In this document: positions 15,775-24,338 of the stretch, piece after piece
Layout of the letters: every line of letters starts with the position of its first letter
Position numbering within the stretch: position 1 is the first letter of the stretch
Assembly (NCBI GenBank): GCA_965205685.1
Contig: OZ242174.1
Coordinates: 1,178,001 to 1,242,000 of the forward strand
DNA: 64,000 bases
Source of the DNA: WTFY01 sp965205685
GTDB taxonomy: Bacteria; Pseudomonadota; Gammaproteobacteria; UBA4575
Direction of reading: 5' to 3'
Position numbers and translations under genes: made by a program
Notes under the pieces: model-generated
What the model was told of the DNA's origin: nothing
The model's input: the letters and a program-made list of their open reading frames with translations, nothing else
The model's database searches: none

Positions 15775-16452
15775 ATGTCTGGATTGTCAATCATCATCCC
15801 GGTGCTGAATGAAGAGCGCTTCCTGACCAGAAATAAAGAAAGGCTTGTTTCTTTGTTGCAAGAGGGTCATGAGATTCTTGTGGTGGATGGTGGCAGCCGG
15901 GATGATTCAGCAAATATCGCCCGCGAACTTGGCTGCAAGGTCTTTTGCACCAGACCCTCGCGCGGCCATCAACTGGACTATGGCGCCAACCATAGCAAAA
16001 ACGATGTTCTTTTGTTTCTTCATGCAGACACACACCTACCGTCCCATGCTGCACAAGTGATTGTTCAGGTGCTTACGAGGCCCGAACAGCTATGGGGCCG
16101 GTTTGACGTGCGGTTTTCGAACCCGCATCCGGTTTTCCAAGTCATTGCCTGGTTCATGAACAAGCGCAGCTGCCTGACGGGTATTGTAACGGGTGACCAT
16201 GCCCTGTTCATCAAGCGGAAACTTTACTTCAGTTGTGGCGGGTACATGGATATACCTCTCATGGAAGACGTGGAGTTCTGCAGGCGGCTGAAAAAACGTG
16301 CGTCCCCTGTCTGTCTGTCCGAGGAAGTCGTTACTTCCAGCCGCAGATGGGAGCAAAACGGGATCTTGAAAACGATCATCACGATGTGGTGGCTGCGGCT
16401 GATGTTCTTCCTTGGCCGGTCCCCTGAAAAGCTGACCGGACTGTACCGATAA
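15775..16452 (+). CDS. Family 2 glycosyltransferase, TIGR04283-like (rSAM/selenodomain-associated)
   Basis: The 225-residue GT-A fold protein opens with SIIIPVLNEE (residues 4-13). It has the nucleotide-binding VVDGGSRDDS at about 38-47, a DADTH-like metal motif (LLFLHADTHLP near 80-90) and the late segment GGYMDIPLMEDVEFCRRL. This matches the TIGR04283 subfamily of small glycosyltransferases. The next gene starts one base after the stop and encodes the partner subfamily TIGR04282, so the two are an operon. The acceptor is unknown; it is probably a lipid or small metabolite. Confidence 0.8.
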   Translation: MSGLSIIIPVLNEERFLTRNKERLVSLLQEGHEILVVDGGSRDDSANIARELGCKVFCTRPSRGHQLDYGANHSKNDVLLFLHADTHLPSHAAQVIVQVLTRPEQLWGRFDVRFSNPHPVFQVIAWFMNKRSCLTGIVTGDHALFIKRKLYFSCGGYMDIPLMEDVEFCRRLKKRASPVCLSEEVVTSSRRWEQNGILKTIITMWWLRLMFFLGRSPEKLTGLYR

Positions 16453-16453
16453 A

Positions 16454-17113
16454 ATGCGACCCGAAAAGACAGTATTGTGTTTTTGTAAATATCCAGACCC
16501 GGGCGTGGTCAAGTCACGATTGGCGAAAACCTTGGGCAAGGGGTGTGCTGCCGCAGTATATAAGGCCATGGCCGAACACATTGTGCGGACCGTGTCAGCA
16601 GGTGACCATGCACTTGTACTGTACTGTTTCCCGGATATTCATCATGCGTTCTTTAAGCACTGCGCCAGCAAGTATAACCTCCCTCTATACAGGCAAGAGG
16701 GAGACCATTTAGGTGACCGGATGTTCCACGCAATGGATACGCACCTGAGAGACGGGCATCCCGTGATCCTGATTGGCTCTGACTGCCCTGAGGTGGGCAT
16801 TGACTATATCGACAAGGCGTTTCACATGCTGGGCGCAGGGAATGACATTGTCCTTGGACCTGCCCGTGACGGTGGTTATGCCCTGATTGGAGCAACGAGA
16901 ATCGACCGCTCGGTATTCGGGGACATTTCCTGGAGTACCGACCAGGTACTAGAACAGACTCTAAGCAAAATCAAGGAACTGCGCTGGAAATCTGCCTGTT
17001 TGCCCGAGGTGCGGGATATGGATACTTTTTCAGATTACCGCTATTTTCTGGAGCATGAGAATTACAAGCGATTATTTGCGGCTGTCAGCCATGATTTTTC
17101 ACCAACCTGTTGA
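16454..17113 (+). CDS. DUF2064 / TIGR04282-like nucleotidyl- or glycosyltransferase
   Basis: The 219-residue protein has the GT-A-like start KTVLCFCKYPDPGVVKSRLAKTL (residues 5-27) with the PxPGxxKTRL-type signature that resembles nucleotidyltransferases. ILIGSDCPEV near 111-120 and VLGPARDGGYALIGA near 135-149 follow. It partners the preceding TIGR04283-like gene. In other genomes these two subfamilies often sit beside a radical SAM gene; none is present here, so the pathway must be completed elsewhere or differ. Confidence 0.8.
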   Translation: MRPEKTVLCFCKYPDPGVVKSRLAKTLGKGCAAAVYKAMAEHIVRTVSAGDHALVLYCFPDIHHAFFKHCASKYNLPLYRQEGDHLGDRMFHAMDTHLRDGHPVILIGSDCPEVGIDYIDKAFHMLGAGNDIVLGPARDGGYALIGATRIDRSVFGDISWSTDQVLEQTLSKIKELRWKSACLPEVRDMDTFSDYRYFLEHENYKRLFAAVSHDFSPTC

Positions 17114-17187
17114 TTTCATGCGGATGAGCCCTCCCCTTGCGCACGGATTCATTTCAAGCCGTATTGCACAGTTCAGTTGAGCGCAAC

Positions 17188-18054
17188 CTAGGCTGCGCCG
17201 GTGCCATGCAGCCGCTCGTTACGGCGGCGTAACAATTCCAGGGCCGTCAACAATAGAATTGAAATGCAAACGAGCAGCGTGGCCACAGCCAGAATGGTGG
17301 GACGGATTTCCTCCCGGATGCCGGAGAACATCTTCCAGGGAATAGTCCTTTGCTCCACTGAACCTACAAACAGTACAACCACGACCTCGTCGAAAGAAGT
17401 GATAAAGGCAAACAAGGCACCGGAAATCACGCCTGGCAGGATCAATGGCACGGTCACTTTGAAAAATGTCTGGGTGGGATTTGCCCCTAGGCTCGCCGCA
17501 GCGCGGGTCAGTGAATGATCGAAATTGGCCAGGGTTGCAGTCACTGTGATCACAACGAAGGGTGTACCCAGTGCTGCGTGGGCCAGTATCACGCCCAGAT
17601 GCGTCGAAGAAATACCGATGCGCGTATAAAAGAAGTACATGCCGGCTGCCGAGATGATCAGGGGCACAATCATCGGTGATATCAGCAAGGCCATGAACGC
17701 AGATTTGAATGGCATCTGCGACCGACTCAGGCCAAGTGCAGCCAACGTACCGAGCAAGGTTGATATCAATGTCGCAAAGATGGCAATCACGAAGCTGTTT
17801 TGCACAGCCTTTTGCCAGGATTCCTCGGTGAAGAACTCGCTGTACCATTGCGTGCTGTAGCCAGCAGGGTCCAAGGACAGCATCTCCGGCGAAAAGGTGA
17901 AGTACGGCAGTGCATTGAAGCTCAGCGGCACAATCACGAAGATCGGGGCCACCAAAAACACCAAAATGGCTGCGCAGATGACCCGGTAGGTGTAGTGCCA
18001 GCCCTTTTCGATTGGTGAGGAGTAGATGGGTAAGGCCATAAGATGCTGACTCAA
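17188..18054 (-). CDS. potC: ABC transporter permease, spermidine/putrescine type (PotC-like)
   Basis: The 288-residue inner-membrane permease has six predicted helices and the EAA-type loop motif RAAASLGANPTQTFFKVTVPL near 195-215, which contacts the ATPase. The first part matches PotC (FLVAPIFVIVPLSFNALPYFTFSP). The TTG at 18054 overlaps the potB stop by four bases; an ATG at 18039 is the alternative start. It forms an importer with the adjacent PotB-like permease, the PotD-like binding protein and probably the PotA-like ATPase further along. Substrate assignment to polyamines is by family only. Confidence 0.82.
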   Translation of the reverse strand: MSQHLMALPIYSSPIEKGWHYTYRVICAAILVFLVAPIFVIVPLSFNALPYFTFSPEMLSLDPAGYSTQWYSEFFTEESWQKAVQNSFVIAIFATLISTLLGTLAALGLSRSQMPFKSAFMALLISPMIVPLIISAAGMYFFYTRIGISSTHLGVILAHAALGTPFVVITVTATLANFDHSLTRAAASLGANPTQTFFKVTVPLILPGVISGALFAFITSFDEVVVVLFVGSVEQRTIPWKMFSGIREEIRPTILAVATLLVCISILLLTALELLRRRNERLHGTGAA

Positions 18055-19313
18055 CCCAGCTTCATATTGCTGACACCGACAATTCTGTCGTAGAGCAGAT
18101 AAAGCACCAGCACTAGGGCAAGCAGAATGACTCCCAATGCAGCTGCCAGTCCCCAGTTTAAGCTCTCACTGATATGAATGGCGATGAAGTTTGAAATAAA
18201 CGTACCGGTTCGGCCACCGACAAGTGCGGGGGTGATGTAGTAGCCAATCGACAGGATGAAGACCAGTATGCAGCCTGCGCCGATGCCCGGTATGGTATTG
18301 GGCATGTAGACCCGGACAAACGCGGTGAAGGGGGAGGCCCCCAGCGAGCGGGCAGCCTGCATGTAGGAAGAAGGGATTGTCTTCATGACCGAATAAAGGG
18401 GCAGGATCATAAATGGCAGCAAGATATGCGTCATGGCGACAAGAGTGCCAATCTTGTTGTAGATCAACTGCAGCCGGGCGTCCTCGGGAATGAGGCCGAT
18501 GAAAACGAGTAAATCGTTTACTACCCCCTGCGTCTGAAGCAACGCGATCCAGGAGGTCGTGCGTACCAGTAGCGATGTCCAAAATGGCAGGAGAACAAGG
18601 ATCATCAACAGGTTACTCGTACGCAGAGGCAAAGTAGCCAGGAGATAGGAGACCGGGTAGCCTAGTATCAGGCACAGCACGGTTATCAGCAGGCTCATCC
18701 ACAAGGTTCGGTAGAACAGGGATACGTAGATCTGACGAGGCTCGGGCTGGCGCGCAATCCCACCCTGATCATCCAGGCGCAAATCGGCTGAGGCCAGGAA
18801 GTAGCTGCTGGTAACGGCCCCGGATTCCCGGTGGATCAGTTGCCAGACACTGACATCGTGCCAGCGCTTGTCGACCTCTAGAAGTTGTTCCTTGAAGGGT
18901 GCCTCGGTTATGCGCTTGGCATAGCGGCCAGTTTTTCGAAACAGGCTGGACATGCCAGGCTTTTCGTAGTTCAGGCGCCGCCCTACACGTCCCAGGGTTT
19001 TTTCATCGAAAGCGGTCTGCATGTCCAACACCAGGGCCTTGAACACGGCTTCATCAGGCAATTCGGTATTCTTTGCATCCCAGGTTTGGATGGCTACAGT
19101 AGCCTGCGGGAGAACAGAGGCAACGATCCGGTTATCAACGCTCCGAAAGAGCATATCCAGAATCGGCAGAATGAAGGTTATCGTAAGGAAAGCCAGTAAT
19201 GGCAGGACCAGCATCAGTGCACGCAAGCGGCTTTGCAGCAGCGTGCGTTGCAGGCTGAGTTTCAACGGCAAGCCGTCAGCAGTGCGTAAGACCTCCCCGG
19301 GCGCCTGTGTCAT
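18051..19313 (-). CDS. potB: ABC transporter permease, spermidine/putrescine type (PotB-like)
   Basis: This permease has 420 residues, well above the roughly 280 of E. coli PotB. After a first helix (about 33-55) there is a long periplasmic insert of about 140 residues, then the usual helices. The EAA loop RSLGASPFTAFVRVYMPNTIPG lies near 318-339. Long-insert PotB relatives are common in marine proteobacteria. The overlap with potC indicates co-translation. The binding protein gene potD ends 84 bases upstream in the same direction. Confidence 0.82.
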   Translation of the reverse strand: MTQAPGEVLRTADGLPLKLSLQRTLLQSRLRALMLVLPLLAFLTITFILPILDMLFRSVDNRIVASVLPQATVAIQTWDAKNTELPDEAVFKALVLDMQTAFDEKTLGRVGRRLNYEKPGMSSLFRKTGRYAKRITEAPFKEQLLEVDKRWHDVSVWQLIHRESGAVTSSYFLASADLRLDDQGGIARQPEPRQIYVSLFYRTLWMSLLITVLCLILGYPVSYLLATLPLRTSNLLMILVLLPFWTSLLVRTTSWIALLQTQGVVNDLLVFIGLIPEDARLQLIYNKIGTLVAMTHILLPFMILPLYSVMKTIPSSYMQAARSLGASPFTAFVRVYMPNTIPGIGAGCILVFILSIGYYITPALVGGRTGTFISNFIAIHISESLNWGLAAALGVILLALVLVLYLLYDRIVGVSNMKLG

Positions 19314-19397
19314 GCAGGCCTATTCCCCGACATATCACCTGTCAGGACAACAGCAGTCAGCCACTGAACGTGGAAAACGATTCCCTCTTTTATAAAC

Positions 19398-20504
19398 TCA
19401 TCCCTTGGCAAGCCAGGCATTGAAACGCTCATCGAGTTCAGCCCGGTGATCGGCCCACCACACGTAGTCAAAATGCAGAACCGTCTTGGAATTGTTCTTG
19501 TCGGTGGGCATATGCGGCTTCATGTCGATGCCTAGTTCGATGTGTTTTCCGACTAATGGGCCAGAAGAATAGCGTGCGGGTCCATAAGAAATATACTTCG
19601 CCTGGTCTGCAAGCCGTTGCGTATCGGTGGCGAATCTCAGGTAGGCTTTTACCGCATCCAGATCTTTTACCCCTTTTGGCACTACCCAGCCATCCAGGTC
19701 AAATGCCTGCCAGTCCCATAACATGGACACGGGCTGATTTTTCTCAGCTATTACAGAAAACAGGCGCCCGTTGTAGGCAGATGCGATCACTACTTCACCG
19801 TCGGCCAGAAGCTGCGGTGGTTGCGCCCCTTCAGACCACCAGATCACGTGATCCTTGATGGTGTCAAGCTTGGCAAACGCCCTGTCAACGCCTTCTGGCG
19901 TACTCAAAACCTCATAGACCTTGTCGCCGGGTACCCCGTCGGCAATGAGTGCCCATTCCAGGTTGTTGAACGGCCTTTTCTGCAGCGCCCTTTTGCCGGG
20001 GAAAGTCTCAAGGTCGAATACATCTGCAATAGTGGAGGGTTGCTTGCCTGGGAAGGCATCGGTACGAAAGCCAAATGTTGTGGAGTACACAATTTGCGGA
20101 ATGAAGCAGTTTGTTCCACCCGGAGACAGTGTGCCGGCGAAGAAGTCTTCAGATGCCGGTGTGCCATCAGGCGCCGGGGCCAGCCAGGTATCGGGATCGA
20201 TCTCCTCGATCAGTCCTTCATCGCATGCGATGATTGCATCAGATGCAACCATGTCGACCACATCCCAGGTCACACTTCCAGACTCGACCTGCGCGCGGAC
20301 TTTTGCCAACCCTTCCGCTCCTGAATCGTCGTTGATGATGCGGACTCCCGGATTTTCTGCCATGTAGGGGTCGTGATAGGCTTTCTGCTGGCTGGCCGTG
20401 TAGGCTCCACCCCAGGATACGATCGTCAGATCGGTTGCATGTGCGTTCCCGGCAAGCAGTATTGCACTTGCGGTGGTTGCAACCGCCCGCATGAATATAT
20501 TCAT
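19398..20504 (-). CDS. potD: Periplasmic polyamine-type solute-binding protein (PotD-like)
   Basis: The 368-residue precursor has a signal peptide ending in GNAHA (about 19-23) followed directly by the family start DLTIVSWGGAYTASQ. It is a type 2 periplasmic binding protein of the PotD/PotF group that delivers substrate to PotBC. Acidic residues typical of polyamine binding are plausible, but I cannot map the site by eye. A GGGGGAATTC ribosome site precedes the ATG. It heads the potD-potB-potC run; the ATPase gene is separated from it by a porin gene on the other strand. Confidence 0.85.
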   Translation of the reverse strand: MNIFMRAVATTASAILLAGNAHATDLTIVSWGGAYTASQQKAYHDPYMAENPGVRIINDDSGAEGLAKVRAQVESGSVTWDVVDMVASDAIIACDEGLIEEIDPDTWLAPAPDGTPASEDFFAGTLSPGGTNCFIPQIVYSTTFGFRTDAFPGKQPSTIADVFDLETFPGKRALQKRPFNNLEWALIADGVPGDKVYEVLSTPEGVDRAFAKLDTIKDHVIWWSEGAQPPQLLADGEVVIASAYNGRLFSVIAEKNQPVSMLWDWQAFDLDGWVVPKGVKDLDAVKAYLRFATDTQRLADQAKYISYGPARYSSGPLVGKHIELGIDMKPHMPTDKNNSKTVLHFDYVWWADHRAELDERFNAWLAKG

Positions 20505-20736
20505 AGAATTCCCCCTTGAAAAATTTTTCCCGCCGGGTACGACAGCGAGTAATCAGCAGAAGCCATAGCAATTCCTATCCAGTCTTTGCGGGTGATCGTC
20601 ATGCAAGGCTGCCGTTTTAAGAAATTGGATGTTAATTAAAACAGATACTTAGAAAGTTAATGAAAACCAAGGCTAAAAATTCTAACATAATAAAAAATAT
20701 TGATCTTTTATGTGTTTCGGCAATGAGGTGCTCACC

Positions 20737-22116
20737 ATGATAAAAAAACATACACCAGCGCTTGCCTGCGGCTTGATTTTTCTGTTGCTGTCTTCTGCCT
20801 CCGCGATGGCTGGAGGTGAGGTGGTGGATGAAAATGAAGCCTTGAGGCAGCGGATTGAGCATCTCGAGCATGAGCTTGCTACGGTTCGGAAAAAGCTTGC
20901 AGATGCAGAGGCCCGGGAAGCCGAAGCCATGCAGGCGGCTGTCAGTGAGCCACCTGTGGTGGCACCAAAACACAGTCCTGTAAAAATCGGTGGAGCCTTG
21001 GGCTTTAACTATGCATACGGCAACTACCCAAGCGGGCATCGCAGGAACGAAGATCTCGGAGACGTGGACCTTGATATTTTCCGCCTGAATGCTGACCTCG
21101 ATCACAGCAATTTTATCGGAAGGATCGAATACCGGTATTACGATACCTACAGCATGATGCATACAGCCTGGCTTGGGTATGAGTCAGAACGCTATGGCAC
21201 GATCAAAGCCGGCATTGTACGCGTCCCTTTCGGCCCGGGGCCTTACGGGGTCTCAACCAGCTGGTTCTTTGACCAGCATTTCTACATCGGGCTGTCTGAT
21301 GACATGGACCTGGGCATCAGATGGACAAGATCCTATGGCAATCTGGATGTCGACCTTGCCTACTACTTCCAGGATGAAGGGGAATGGGATGGAGCGAGCC
21401 GGGACAGTTCCCGGTATGCCTATGATCCCGTGACCTGGGATGAGCAGGCCGACGCCGATGGTCTCATCACATATGGTGCCGGCGAGAACGGTTTTGAGGA
21501 AGACGGCCAATTCAATTTCCGTGCGATTTATTCAACTGAGAATTTCGGAGATTTGGGGGCATCCTTCCAGTACGGCTGGCTGAAAGGGAAAAATGTAGAT
21601 GACCGGGGTGCAGACCATTATGCAGTGTCGGCACATGCCAAGAATACATTTGGGAATTTCACCCTCTATTCGCAGATTTCCTACTACGAGTATGACATTA
21701 CGGATGACACCCCATGGGGGACCGGGGACCTGATCCCGATGGGGGCATACGACTTTGCCTGGCTGGTGGCCTCCGAGGGGTGGATTCCTGCCGTGTCCCT
21801 TCGATACCACGGCGTTGATACATCAAACCTGCCGTGGATTGAGAGCGTTACCCCCTATATTGAGTACAGCACCATCCTCAAAGAGGAAAGTGACTTCAAT
21901 GACAGCAACCTGTGGAGTCTGGGTGCACTTATGGACTGGGGCAATCTGTACATCTACGCCGAAGTTGGGCTCTCCGACGGCAACAATTTTGTCGGAGGCA
22001 AGGGAGATGATTACAACTATATCGACGGCATTGGTGACGTTGGCGCCAATGGAAATGACCGCTGGAACAAGCGGTTTAACATCAACGCACGTTACTACTT
22101 CAATCTGTACAAATAG
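20737..22116 (+). CDS. Outer-membrane porin with N-terminal coiled coil
   Basis: From the ATG at 20737, preceded by GAGGTG, the precursor has 459 residues. A signal peptide ends near AMAGGE, followed by a coiled coil (about residues 24-60, rich in Glu, Leu and Arg with heptads), a Pro linker, and a beta barrel of alternating aromatic and polar strands that ends with the terminal signature NARYYFNLYK. This is the layout of trimeric carbohydrate or phosphate-type porins (OprB/OprO-like, DcaP family). The gene is divergent from potD and convergent with potA, so it may let the ABC importer's substrate cross the outer membrane. Acidic surface loops (DDMDLG, DDRGAD) would favour cations such as polyamines. 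Confidence 0.75.
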   Translation: MIKKHTPALACGLIFLLLSSASAMAGGEVVDENEALRQRIEHLEHELATVRKKLADAEAREAEAMQAAVSEPPVVAPKHSPVKIGGALGFNYAYGNYPSGHRRNEDLGDVDLDIFRLNADLDHSNFIGRIEYRYYDTYSMMHTAWLGYESERYGTIKAGIVRVPFGPGPYGVSTSWFFDQHFYIGLSDDMDLGIRWTRSYGNLDVDLAYYFQDEGEWDGASRDSSRYAYDPVTWDEQADADGLITYGAGENGFEEDGQFNFRAIYSTENFGDLGASFQYGWLKGKNVDDRGADHYAVSAHAKNTFGNFTLYSQISYYEYDITDDTPWGTGDLIPMGAYDFAWLVASEGWIPAVSLRYHGVDTSNLPWIESVTPYIEYSTILKEESDFNDSNLWSLGALMDWGNLYIYAEVGLSDGNNFVGGKGDDYNYIDGIGDVGANGNDRWNKRFNINARYYFNLYK

Positions 22117-22222
22117 GGACCCGCAGCCCGGCTGAATCAGGAAATGTGCCGGTCAGCTGCAAGTAGAGGTTGTCACTCCACCACCTTCCCGGGCGCAAGA
22201 GTTCCGGCTTTTACCGCTTGAC

Positions 22223-23338
22223 CTAAGGGGTCGCGGACAGGCCCTCGGAGGTATCCAGTGCCCGGCAATCATCTGCGGCCCAGGCCAGTTCGATCTGTGT
22301 GCCTTCACTGAGGGAAGTACGTTGATGCGTATTGGGCACCTTGACAATAAATTCGTGGTTTCCCGCAACTGTCAGCCGGACCCGGATATGATCGCCCAGA
22401 TAAATCAGCTCCTCGACACACCCTCGGACCAGATTTTCCCGAACCTCGGCTGCCGGTGCGACGGTCACCCGCTCCGGGCGCAGTGACAGCGTGGTGGGAG
22501 CGCCCTCGCCTTCCACTTTGACTTTCAATGCCCGGACCTCTTCGCCGCTTTCAAGGATCACCTGGCAATAGGCACCATTGATTGACGCAACCCTGCCCTG
22601 CAGACAATTGTTTTCTCCGATAAACCGGGCGACAAATGCATTCTCAGGCTGTTCATAGAGTACATCCGGTGTGGCCAGTTGCTGAATGACACCATCGTTG
22701 AATACTGCAATCCGATTGGACATGGTGAGCGCTTCGGATTGGTCATGGGTGACATAGACCACGGTCACACCTAGGTCCTCGTGTATGCGCTTGATTTCGA
22801 ATTGCATTTCCTCGCGCAGGTTTTTATCCAGTGCACCCAGCGGCTCGTCCATCAGAACTAGCACAGGCTCAAATACCAGGGCCCTTGCGACTGCAACCCG
22901 TTGTCGTTGCCCTCCTGAAAGCTGTGCAGGGCGTCGACTGCCGAATTCCGGCAATTTCACCATGTCCAGGGCCTGATTGACCCGGGTCTCGATTTCTGTC
23001 TTCGAGAGTTTGCGAACACGCAGGGGGAATGCCAGATTTTCAGCCACCGTCATGTGGGGGAACAATGCATAATTCTGAAATACCATGCCAATGCCACGCT
23101 GGTGAGGGGCGACCCGGTTGATGGGCTGGTTGTTCAGGTAGATCTCGCCGTAGGTGGCCGGCTCAAATCCGGCCAGCATCATCAGGCAGGTGGTTTTGCC
23201 AGATCCGGACGGACCCAGCATAGTCAGAAACTCACCGGTTTCGATATCCAGATTTAGATCCTTGATGACCAGTGTCTGACCGTCGTAGCTTTTCTGGACA
23301 TGGTCAAATTTGACAATACTATGTCTGCTTTCAACCAT
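22223..23338 (-). CDS. potA: ABC transporter ATP-binding protein, spermidine/putrescine type (PotA-like)
   Basis: The 371-residue ATPase has Walker A GPSGSGKTT (about 38-46), signature LSGGQRQRVAVARAL, Walker B LVLMDEPLGALD and the switch histidine in VYVTHDQ. The C-terminal TOBE domain (about 280-355) is typical of PotA and related importers. It powers the PotBC permease whose genes lie 4 kb downstream on the same strand, beyond the porin gene. Its start overlaps the stop of dusA by eight bases, so it is translated as part of a pepA-dusA-potA string rather than with potBCD. Confidence 0.85.
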   Translation of the reverse strand: MVESRHSIVKFDHVQKSYDGQTLVIKDLNLDIETGEFLTMLGPSGSGKTTCLMMLAGFEPATYGEIYLNNQPINRVAPHQRGIGMVFQNYALFPHMTVAENLAFPLRVRKLSKTEIETRVNQALDMVKLPEFGSRRPAQLSGGQRQRVAVARALVFEPVLVLMDEPLGALDKNLREEMQFEIKRIHEDLGVTVVYVTHDQSEALTMSNRIAVFNDGVIQQLATPDVLYEQPENAFVARFIGENNCLQGRVASINGAYCQVILESGEEVRALKVKVEGEGAPTTLSLRPERVTVAPAAEVRENLVRGCVEELIYLGDHIRVRLTVAGNHEFIVKVPNTHQRTSLSEGTQIELAWAADDCRALDTSEGLSATP

Positions 23339-24338
23339 GCATGTTCCCAGTCACATATTTTTCTGCCATGGACAGTGTCTCCAGTCCTGCATGTTCTTTC
23401 CCACACCGGCTATTCAGGCACTTGCGCCACTCTTTCGCACCCGGCAGGCTGTGAAACAGGCCGGACAGGTGACGTGCCAGGGCTCCTAGGGGCACGCCCT
23501 CATCGAGTTGCTGCTGGGCATACTGCTTGTACTTTCTTAACACTTCATACCGGGAAGGGGCTCGTGTGTTAAACAGTGCCGCATCCATGTGGGCCAGAAA
23601 ATACGGATTCTCATATGCTTCCCTTCCTATCATGACCCCGTCGACATGCTGCAGGTGGTTCTGTATTTTGGTTTCATCGGCCAGCCCACCGTTCAGGACG
23701 ATCCTCAGGGCAGGAAAATCCTGCTTCAGCCGGTATACGAATTCATAGCGCAAAGGAGGGATCGTTCTGTTTTCCTTCGGACTCAAACCAGACAAATAAG
23801 CCTTGCGCGCATGCACGATAAAAACAGTACACCCCGCGCCAGCCACTGTATCTACAAACTCATATAACTCCTGATAGCTGTCACGGTCATCCACTCCTAT
23901 CCGGGTCTTGACAGTAATCTCCATGTGAGCCACCGTTTTCATGGCCCGAACGCAGTTCGCTACGGTCCGGGGTTCCAGCATCAGGCACGCGCCAAACTTG
24001 CCTGCCTGTACACGATTGCTGGGGCATCCGACGTTGACATTGACTTCATCATAACCACAGCCGGCTGCATACTCGACACATTTTTGCATGTCGGAGGGGT
24101 TGCTCCCGCCCAGCTGCAGAGCCACCGGATGCTCGCATGAGTTGAATCTGAGCAAGCGCCGGTGATCGCCATGAATCAATGCACTTGCGGTAATCATCTC
24201 CGTATACAGCACGCTGTATCTTGAAAGCATGCGTGCCAGAAAACGGTAATGGCGGTCCGTGCAATTCATCATGGGGGCTACGCACAGGCGATGGGAATGA
24301 CTGGCTATACTGTGCATGGGAGTGTCAGAAATAATCAT
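23331..24338 (-). CDS. dusA: tRNA-dihydrouridine synthase A
   Basis: The ATG at 24338 overlaps the stop of the upstream aminopeptidase as ATGA and gives 335 residues, close to E. coli DusA; a longer frame has no support. The TIM-barrel flavoenzyme reduces uridines 20 and 20a of tRNA using FMN and NADPH. Diagnostic segments are CVAPMMNCTDRHYRF, the catalytic cysteine in VNVNVGCPSNRVQ-like context, KTRIGVDD and IVHARKAYLSGLSPKENR. The last is the DusA-specific loop. The gene ends eight bases inside potA. Confidence 0.92.
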   Translation of the reverse strand: MIISDTPMHSIASHSHRLCVAPMMNCTDRHYRFLARMLSRYSVLYTEMITASALIHGDHRRLLRFNSCEHPVALQLGGSNPSDMQKCVEYAAGCGYDEVNVNVGCPSNRVQAGKFGACLMLEPRTVANCVRAMKTVAHMEITVKTRIGVDDRDSYQELYEFVDTVAGAGCTVFIVHARKAYLSGLSPKENRTIPPLRYEFVYRLKQDFPALRIVLNGGLADETKIQNHLQHVDGVMIGREAYENPYFLAHMDAALFNTRAPSRYEVLRKYKQYAQQQLDEGVPLGALARHLSGLFHSLPGAKEWRKCLNSRCGKEHAGLETLSMAEKYVTGNMHG

